This document shows, one piece after another, positions 56,193 to 61,584 of a stretch of 61,584 bases of DNA. This stretch comes from Bacteroides sp. Lineage in GTDB: Bacteria; Bacteroidota; Bacteroidia; Bacteroidales; Bacteroidaceae. The stretch spans positions 1-61,584 of the forward strand of contig NZ_JAICZW010000013.1 of the NCBI RefSeq assembly GCF_029057325.1, written 5' to 3'. The position numbers and the translations under genes are program-made. Every line of letters starts with the position of its first letter. Positions within the stretch are counted from its first letter, which is position 1. The notes under the pieces were generated by a model. That model saw only the letters and a list, made by a program, of their open reading frames with translations. It made no database searches and was not told the DNA's origin.

Positions 56193-57416
56193 TCATCCTT
56201 TTGCCTCGATTCTCTCTATCTCTCTCTTCAGGCAAGGAGGAAGCTCCTCCTTCAGGTGCTGATGGCACGCCATCTCGACAGAGTACATGCGGGCAATACA
56301 ATAATTGCTGTGCTTGCAGTTGCAACGCGCATTCTCCTCGGCACGCATGCGGTTGACAAAGCCCGGTTCGTTGAGCAGGGCACGCGCCATCTGTACAGCC
56401 TCGAAGCCATCGTCCAGCACCTCGTCTATCTTCGCACGGGAGACCAGACCGCCTACATAAATCAGCGGCATCTTCAGGGCGGCACGGAACTTCAAGGCAT
56501 CTTCCAGGAAATAGGCTTCCTTGAAGGGTACGGTGGGTATCATCCACTTGCCTACCATGCGCACGCCATACTTCAGCCACCAGCAGGTCATATAATGGGT
56601 CATGCTGCGGATGGGCATCTCGCCCCGCATGACGTACATCGGCGCCTTGCTGACGAAGCCGCCGCTCAACACCAGTGCATGGGCACCCGACTGCTCCAGC
56701 CGCTTCGCCACCTGCAGTGTCTCGTCCAGTTCCATGCCTCCACGGAAGCCGTCGCGCATATTCATCTTCACCAGTACTGCCATGTCGTTGCCGGCAGCCT
56801 TCATCACCTCTTCCATCACCATGTCCATGAAGCGCATGCGGTTCTGCAACGAGCCGCCGAACTCGTCTTTCCGATGGTTGGTGGAGGGAGAGAGGAACTG
56901 GCTGATGAGATAGCCGTGTCCGGCATGAATCTCTACGGAGTCGAAACCGGATTCGCGTGCCAGATTCACCGCGCGGCCGTAGGCACGTGCCATCTCCGGC
57001 AGTTCGTCGGCACGCAGCCCACGCACGAAGGTGGGCGAATAGAGGTTGAAACCGGAGCATGCACCGACAGGCGTACAGCCGCAAATACTCTTGTGGGACA
57101 TGTTGCCGCAATGCCCCAACTGGATGCCTGCCGCCGCCCCTTCGGCATGTATGGCATCCGTCAATCTGCGAAGCCCGGGGATAATTTCGGGACGCATCCA
57201 CAACTGGCGGTCAAAAGAGAGTCCGCTCTGAGTGACCGCCGCGTATGCCACGGTAGTCATACCGACACCACCCGCAGCTACCGACCGGTGATAATCGAGC
57301 AACATGTCCGATGGAGCGTTGCCGGGACACATGCTCTCGAAGGCAGCCGAACGGATGGTACGGTTGCGCAACGTCAAAGGTCCGAAAGTGACGGGAGTGA
57401 ATAACTTGGATTCCAT
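56193..57416 (-). CDS. Old-yellow-enzyme type flavin oxidoreductase, likely 5-beta-reductase
   Basis: This 407-residue NADH:flavin oxidoreductase-type TIM barrel begins LFTPVTFGPLTLRNRTIRSA and contains EIHAGHGYLISQFLSP. A Cys cluster at the end (ARCNCKHSNYC) resembles the iron-sulfur region of BaiCD-type enzymes, but the C-terminal NAD(P) domain of those ~640-residue proteins is missing. Between an SDR and a 5-alpha-reductase it probably reduces or re-oxidises the 4,5 double bond of 3-oxo-steroids. It is co-transcribed with both. Confidence 0.83.
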   Translation of the reverse strand: MESKLFTPVTFGPLTLRNRTIRSAAFESMCPGNAPSDMLLDYHRSVAAGGVGMTTVAYAAVTQSGLSFDRQLWMRPEIIPGLRRLTDAIHAEGAAAGIQLGHCGNMSHKSICGCTPVGACSGFNLYSPTFVRGLRADELPEMARAYGRAVNLARESGFDSVEIHAGHGYLISQFLSPSTNHRKDEFGGSLQNRMRFMDMVMEEVMKAAGNDMAVLVKMNMRDGFRGGMELDETLQVAKRLEQSGAHALVLSGGFVSKAPMYVMRGEMPIRSMTHYMTCWWLKYGVRMVGKWMIPTVPFKEAYFLEDALKFRAALKMPLIYVGGLVSRAKIDEVLDDGFEAVQMARALLNEPGFVNRMRAEENARCNCKHSNYCIARMYSVEMACHQHLKEELPPCLKREIERIEAKG

Positions 57417-57477
57417 GAGAAGATTTATGATTTTAGATTTATGATTTCAGATTTAATTGTCAATTATCAATTGTCAA

Positions 57478-58248
57478 TTAATAAAGGAAGGGGATGATAC
57501 GCTTACGATTTCCTACCGCCTCATCGCCAAACTCCTCCCGATAATGCCGGTGGATGGCGTCGGCACGGGGAACCAGATTGGCGAATGTCCACCAGACAAA
57601 GACCCATGCCGCCGGAGAAGCGGTGAGTAGGGCAAAACCTGTCCATTCCACCAATTCGCCGAAGTAATTGGCAGAGGTGACGTATCGGTAGAAGCCTTTT
57701 CCTGGCAGATAATGTTTGGTGTCACCCGGTTTACGCAAGTGCCGTATCACATAGTCGGAATGCAGATTGACAAACATACCGGCAAAGAACAGAAAGATTC
57801 CCGACAAGGCATGAGGCTTCAGCAAATAGGCCCATCCGTCGGCGTATAAACCTTCGGGAACAAAATAGAACAAACCGCCCGCCTGCATCATGCCGTTCAG
57901 CAGATTGAAAAGAATGCCCATCGCCATGATTGCCACCGGCATCCGGCTTTTACCCTTCATCAGCAAGGGAAAGATGAACGAACGCTGGAAATAATGCAAC
58001 TGAAACAGCAGGAAAAACAGATAAACCGGCATGGCAAAACCTACTCCGCTCTGCCCCCACAGCCAGAACATGACAACGAATACAGGTGCCTCCATCAGCA
58101 CCCACGCCAACTTATTGTTAATGGCAAATCCCCACGAAGCCGTGCGGAACATGCCATACCCTGCCTTTACAAAATAAAGAGCTACAAAAACGACAAGTGC
58201 CACGGCACTCATCACCCACAGAAACAATTGAAAATCATTTTGGCTCAT
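57478..58248 (-). CDS. 3-oxo-5-alpha-steroid 4-dehydrogenase family membrane enzyme
   Basis: This 256-residue protein has six or seven membrane helices. The C-terminal portion is very close to eukaryotic steroid 5-alpha-reductases: HSDYVIRHLRKPGDTKHY, then YVTSANYFGELVEWTGFAL and a closing IIPFLY. It reduces the 4,5 double bond of 3-oxo-delta-4-steroids to the 5-alpha (allo) form with NADPH. I start at ATG 58248 (MSQNDFQLF) because a minus-strand -7 box (TACATTTG, 58269-58276) lies within the longer frame that begins at 58296. Confidence 0.88.
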   Translation of the reverse strand: MSQNDFQLFLWVMSAVALVVFVALYFVKAGYGMFRTASWGFAINNKLAWVLMEAPVFVVMFWLWGQSGVGFAMPVYLFFLLFQLHYFQRSFIFPLLMKGKSRMPVAIMAMGILFNLLNGMMQAGGLFYFVPEGLYADGWAYLLKPHALSGIFLFFAGMFVNLHSDYVIRHLRKPGDTKHYLPGKGFYRYVTSANYFGELVEWTGFALLTASPAAWVFVWWTFANLVPRADAIHRHYREEFGDEAVGNRKRIIPFLY

Positions 58249-58268
58249 AGTCATTTTTTTAAACCGCA

Positions 58269-58276
58269 CAAATGTA
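58269..58276 (-). promoter_or_regulatory. -7 box for the steroid cluster
   Basis: TACATTTG on the minus strand, 20 bases before the chosen start of the 5-alpha-reductase gene. It would drive all three genes. Confidence 0.45.
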
Positions 58277-58355
58277 GGCAAAAAATACTGATTCACATGA
58301 CTTACGAAGAAAGAAAAAACAATAACTCGTCGGTTGAATTAAATTAGAGAAAACC

Positions 58356-58556
58356 GTTGGCGGAATTAAATCAACAAGAAAATAGCTTCTGCAATTTCCC
58401 CTATATTCCCCGGTTTGACAGACACTTGCGTCTGTCGGCTTGAACACAAGTGTTTGTCACGCTGCACACAAGTATCTGTCAGCTCACTTTTCAACTTCTG
58501 ATAATCAAAGAGTTAAACAACACAGGGAAGCAAACCTGCAAATTAATTCCACCAAC
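58356..58556. repeat. MITE-like element, copy B
   Basis: This 201-base element begins GTTGGCGGAATTAAAT and ends ATTAATTCCACCAAC. It shares the GACAGACACTTG palindromic core and TTCCCCTATATTCCCCGG with copy A near 11.4 kb, with scattered differences and a shorter right part. It lies between the steroid cluster and the fucosidase gene and leaves no coding sequence in that 420-base gap. Confidence 0.75.
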
Positions 58557-58669
58557 GTTTTTTTACAAATAAGAAGTTTCGGGACTTCTGCCAACATCTG
58601 TCGGCACAGGTGGCAAACAGCAACCTGAAGAAAGTGATTACTTCACTGAGCAATCTATAAGCAAAGTTC

Positions 58670-60064
58670 TCATAGTGAAGTCACCCTAAACCGCAAAGCA
58701 ATGGATTCATTCTTCAGTCCTTTGGGCAACGTGACAATGACCTTGTCGCCCTTGGTGACATACTTCACGCCACGGTTGCCTTTCAGCAACCTCATGCTTC
58801 CTTTGGGCAGATTGCCGGTCCACTCTATCGTAGCGGGCAGTTCTTCGCCTTCGGGCAGTGCATAGATGGCGTAGAGTGTCTTGCCGTCCTTATCGGCGGT
58901 GAACCAGACATTGCCGTCATGATAGACAGGAGTGGTACGAGTGTTGTAGATGGCCTGCCCGTTGGCACGCAGCCATTCGCCCACCTCGTGCAGACGCTTC
59001 GCCACTTCCTCTTCGATTACGCCATCGGCTGTAGGACCTACTCCCAACAAGAGGCAACCACCTTTCGCCGTAATCTCAGTCAGGATGTTCACCACTTTCT
59101 GAGGTGACTTGAAAGGCGCATTGGGTACCCATCCCCAGTCATTGCTTAGCGTAATGCAGCTTTCCCATGGATAATCCAGTTGGGTTTCGGGAATGCCACG
59201 CTCCGGTGTCTGATAATTCTCGTTCTTGCCACGAATGGTGCGGTCCACCGAAATCAGTCCGGGATACCGCTTGCGGGCCTTTTCCAAAATGGCATCCAAG
59301 TGAATGTCTTCGCCTGTCACCCATCCGCCGTCCAGCCACAGGATGTCGAAGCTACCATAATTGGTCATCAGCTCATCCAATTGGTTTTGTGTGAATTTCT
59401 GATAGTTCGCCCACCATTCAGGATGGCGTTCCTTCTTGTAATTGATGCGTCGGTTGGGTGTGGCAAAGTGCGGATTCCAAAACCATTCACAGTGCCAGTC
59501 CGGTTTGGAGAAATAACAACCGATCATAAAGCTTTTCTGACGGAAAGCATCAAACACGTGGCGCGCCACATCTCTGCGCGGGTCGTTGCGGAAAGGGCCG
59601 TTCGCCACAGAGAAATCGGTATATTTGCTGTCGAAGGTACAAAAACCGTCGTGGTGTTTGGTAGTGAAAAGCATGTACTTCATCCCTGCATCCTGCATGA
59701 TGTCCGCCCATTTCGAGGCATCCAGATTGACGGGATTCAACTGTTCTTTCAGTCCCCAATACCACTTTTTATACTCATCATAGGTCAAGTCCGTACGGCG
59801 TGAAATCCAATCGACATCTTCTGAACAGATGGACCAGGATTCCACAATTCCAGGCACGGAGTAAAGTCCCCAATGAAACAAGACACCGAACTTCTGGTCC
59901 TGCCATCTGTCTAATTTCGCCAACACCTCTTTGTCCGTAGGCCATACATAATCCGTCACTTCCGATTGTTTATGGACGAAACCTTGCACTTGCTCTTGGG
60001 CTGTCACACCCAAAGAAAAGGCAGCCAGCGCCAAGCCTGCCAATAGTTTCTTTTTAGATTTCAT
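58670..60064 (-). CDS. GH29 alpha-L-fucosidase
   Basis: This 464-residue secreted enzyme has a signal peptide ending VTAQ, the GH29 start RWQDQKFGVLFHWGLYSVPG, YMLFTTKHHDGFCTF, and DILWLDGGWV with the catalytic nucleophile Asp. It is expected to release fucose from host mucin or milk glycans. It is divergent from the sulfatase gene, and a -7 box (TATTTTTG on the minus strand, 60106-60113) precedes it. The sulfatase/fucosidase pairing fits mucin breakdown. Confidence 0.92.
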   Translation of the reverse strand: MKSKKKLLAGLALAAFSLGVTAQEQVQGFVHKQSEVTDYVWPTDKEVLAKLDRWQDQKFGVLFHWGLYSVPGIVESWSICSEDVDWISRRTDLTYDEYKKWYWGLKEQLNPVNLDASKWADIMQDAGMKYMLFTTKHHDGFCTFDSKYTDFSVANGPFRNDPRRDVARHVFDAFRQKSFMIGCYFSKPDWHCEWFWNPHFATPNRRINYKKERHPEWWANYQKFTQNQLDELMTNYGSFDILWLDGGWVTGEDIHLDAILEKARKRYPGLISVDRTIRGKNENYQTPERGIPETQLDYPWESCITLSNDWGWVPNAPFKSPQKVVNILTEITAKGGCLLLGVGPTADGVIEEEVAKRLHEVGEWLRANGQAIYNTRTTPVYHDGNVWFTADKDGKTLYAIYALPEGEELPATIEWTGNLPKGSMRLLKGNRGVKYVTKGDKVIVTLPKGLKNESIALRFRVTSL

Positions 60065-60105
60065 AGAATTTTATTATTAGATTAAACACTTGTTTGTCTG
60101 TTGGT

Positions 60106-60113
60106 ACAAAAAT
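60106..60113 (-). promoter_or_regulatory. -7 box for the fucosidase
   Basis: TATTTTTG on the minus strand, 41 bases before the fucosidase start codon. Confidence 0.4.
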
Positions 60114-60181
60114 ACTGAAAATCCTCTGCCCGAGAAAGAATATTCATCAGGTTCTAATGTGATAAGACCATAAAAAAGTAG

Positions 60182-60189
60182 TACTTTTG
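60182..60189 (+). promoter_or_regulatory. -7 box for the sulfatase
   Basis: TACTTTTG, 30 bases before the sulfatase ATG. Confidence 0.5.
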
Positions 60190-60219
60190 GTGCGACAAAC
60201 CATTGATCAATGAATAAAT

Positions 60220-61584
60220 ATGATGAAAAAAACGAAGTATTTTGCCGGTATTGGCATGGCGGCATTGGCTGCCCTGCCCGCCTTGGCGCAGCAGAAAGAG
60301 CGCCCGAACGTAATTATCATTTACGCCGATGACTTAGGATATGGCGACTTAGAATGCTATGGAGCCAAAAACGTGAAGACACCCAATGTGAACCGTCTGG
60401 CCGCAAACGGAATCCAATTTACCAATACACATGCGGTAGCCTCCACCAGTACTCCTTCCCGTTACTCCCTGCTGACCGGCGAGTATGCGTGGCGCAAACC
60501 GGGAACAGGGGTTGCCGCCGGTAATGCCGGAATGATTATCAAGCCGGGACAATATACCATGGCAGATATGTTCAAGAACGAGGGATATACCACCGCCGCC
60601 TTCGGCAAATGGCATTTGGGGTTGGGCACAGAAACAGGCAAGCAAGATTGGAATGCACCGTTGCCTTCCTCCTTAGGCGATCTGGGCTTTGACTACCACT
60701 ACATCATGGCGGCAACAGCCGACCGTGTGCCGTGCGTGTTCATCGAAAATGGGAAGGTGGTCAACTACGACCCTTCCGCCCCCATCGAAGTCAGCTACAA
60801 AGCGAACTTTCCGGGAGAACCGACCGGAAAGGACAACCCCGAACTGCTCTATAACCTGAAATCCAGCCACGGTCATGATATGTCCATCGTGAACGGTATC
60901 GGACGTATCGGCTACATGAAAGGGGGAGGCAAGGCGTTGTGGAAAGACGAGAACATCGCCGATTCCATCACGCTACATGCCGTCAATTTCCTGAAGCAGC
61001 ACAAGGATGAACCCTTCTTCATGTATTTCGCCACGAACGACGTGCACGTCCCCCGCTTCCCGCATGAACGCTTCCGCGGAAAGTCTTCCATGGGACTGAG
61101 AGGCGACGCCATCGTGCAGTTCGATTGGAGCGTAGGTGAAATCATGAAAACATTGAAGGAGCTTGGCTTGGCGGACAACACCCTGATTATCCTGTCGAGC
61201 GACAACGGTCCGGTAGTGGACGATGGCTATGATGACCAAGCCGAGGAGCTGCTGAACGGACATCGTCCTACGGGTCCTTATCGCGGCAACAAGTACAGCG
61301 CCTTTGAAGGAGGCACCATGGTACCTGCCATCGTTTCTTGGCCGAAAGGCATCAAGAAGAGAGGCAAATCGGACGTATTGATGTCACAAATCGACTGGAT
61401 GGCTTCGTTGGGCAGCCTGATTGACGCCAACCTTCCCAAAGGAAGCGCCCCCGACAGCTACGACCGTCTGGGCAACCTCCTGGGTACAGACGATACAGAC
61501 CGCCCCTGGGTAGTAGCTGTCTCTTTACCACATCTCCGCGCCCACGAGACTAACGCGACTCTGGGATGCCGGCTTGATAATTAA
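60220..61584 (+). CDS. S1 family sulfatase, cut by contig end
   Basis: This exported sulfatase has a signal peptide ending ALAQ, metal-binding IIYADDLGYGD and the modification motif STPSRYSLLTG, with Ser77 to be oxidised to formylglycine by an anaerobic maturase. It also has FGKWHLG and SSDNGPV. It is real up to about base 61516 (RPWVV). The remaining ~22 codons and the TAA come from adapter sequence, so the true C-terminus is not in the window. The substrate is probably a sulfated host glycan, given the neighbouring fucosidase. Confidence 0.88.
   Translation: MMKKTKYFAGIGMAALAALPALAQQKERPNVIIIYADDLGYGDLECYGAKNVKTPNVNRLAANGIQFTNTHAVASTSTPSRYSLLTGEYAWRKPGTGVAAGNAGMIIKPGQYTMADMFKNEGYTTAAFGKWHLGLGTETGKQDWNAPLPSSLGDLGFDYHYIMAATADRVPCVFIENGKVVNYDPSAPIEVSYKANFPGEPTGKDNPELLYNLKSSHGHDMSIVNGIGRIGYMKGGGKALWKDENIADSITLHAVNFLKQHKDEPFFMYFATNDVHVPRFPHERFRGKSSMGLRGDAIVQFDWSVGEIMKTLKELGLADNTLIILSSDNGPVVDDGYDDQAEELLNGHRPTGPYRGNKYSAFEGGTMVPAIVSWPKGIKKRGKSDVLMSQIDWMASLGSLIDANLPKGSAPDSYDRLGNLLGTDDTDRPWVVAVSLPHLRAHETNATLGCRLDN
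61517..61584 (+). other. Illumina Nextera adapter contamination
   Basis: The end reads CTGTCTCTTTACCACATCTC and then CGCCCACGAGAC, a near match to the Nextera transposase read-through sequence. An 8-base index-like TAACGCGA follows, and then a degraded form of the P7 tail (GGATGCCGGCTTG). It is an assembly artefact, not genome. Confidence 0.9.

Noticed and set aside
57417..57477. GATTTATGATTT-type short repeats here and near 11340-11690
   Set aside because: Low-complexity A+T sequence with weak repeats; I could not show a defined element.

Overview
This 61.6 kb window is almost certainly one whole draft contig from a gut Bacteroides or close relative. The evidence is the set of Bacteroidales-type families (DUF5687, DUF6249, DUF3667, DUF5056, M64 and M16 peptidases, a TonB/ExbB/ExbD2 locus, a serine-type sulfatase and a GH29 fucosidase) and the many genes preceded by TAnnTTTG boxes, the -7 element of Bacteroides promoters. 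The last ~68 bases match an Illumina Nextera adapter with its index and flow-cell tail, so the right end is a contig end and the final gene is cut there.

Layout. 1-838 is a gene-free repeat region. 839-5527 holds a receiver/PPDK-like fusion protein, a DUF3791-DUF3990-DUF3791 trio and menA. 5697-7639 is an A+T-richer two-gene Septu-like defence locus (ptuA, ptuB) whose ptuB lacks its normal 3' end. 7564-21622 is core genome: AraC regulator, tryptophanase-type lyase, rmlB/rmlA, miaA, a lipid kinase, an M16 protease, an ABC exporter pair, an NlpC/P60 lipoprotein, and L27/L21. 21623-24051 has repeats, a DUF3667 gene interrupted by an in-frame TGA, and a HAD phosphatase.

24428-37643 is an A+T-rich integrative island. 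It carries a tyrosine recombinase, a RhuM-like protein, a small XRE regulator and a tightly packed operon hsdM-hsdS-prrC-hsdR, followed by a membrane-anchored PIN-like protein and an AlbA_2/ATPase protein. The gene order and residues identify a PrrC anticodon nuclease held with its type I restriction partner. hsdS carries a G9 tract exactly between its two halves and a 12-bp tandem repeat in its first spacer, two different ways to switch specificity.

38036-61584 returns to core genome: a small sigma-factor operon, a phospholipase D family enzyme, thyA-folA, an Lrp regulator, an M64 peptidase, a GNAT enzyme, the exbB-exbD-exbD locus, tRNA-Ser, tatD, a polyprenyl synthetase, tonB, cmk, ispH and pfkA. 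Next comes a three-gene cluster (SDR, flavin oxidoreductase, steroid 5-alpha-reductase) that matches the known Bacteroidetes route to isoallo-bile acids, then a GH29 fucosidase and a truncated sulfatase. Several intergenic gaps hold dispersed palindromic or MITE-like repeats, described individually below.
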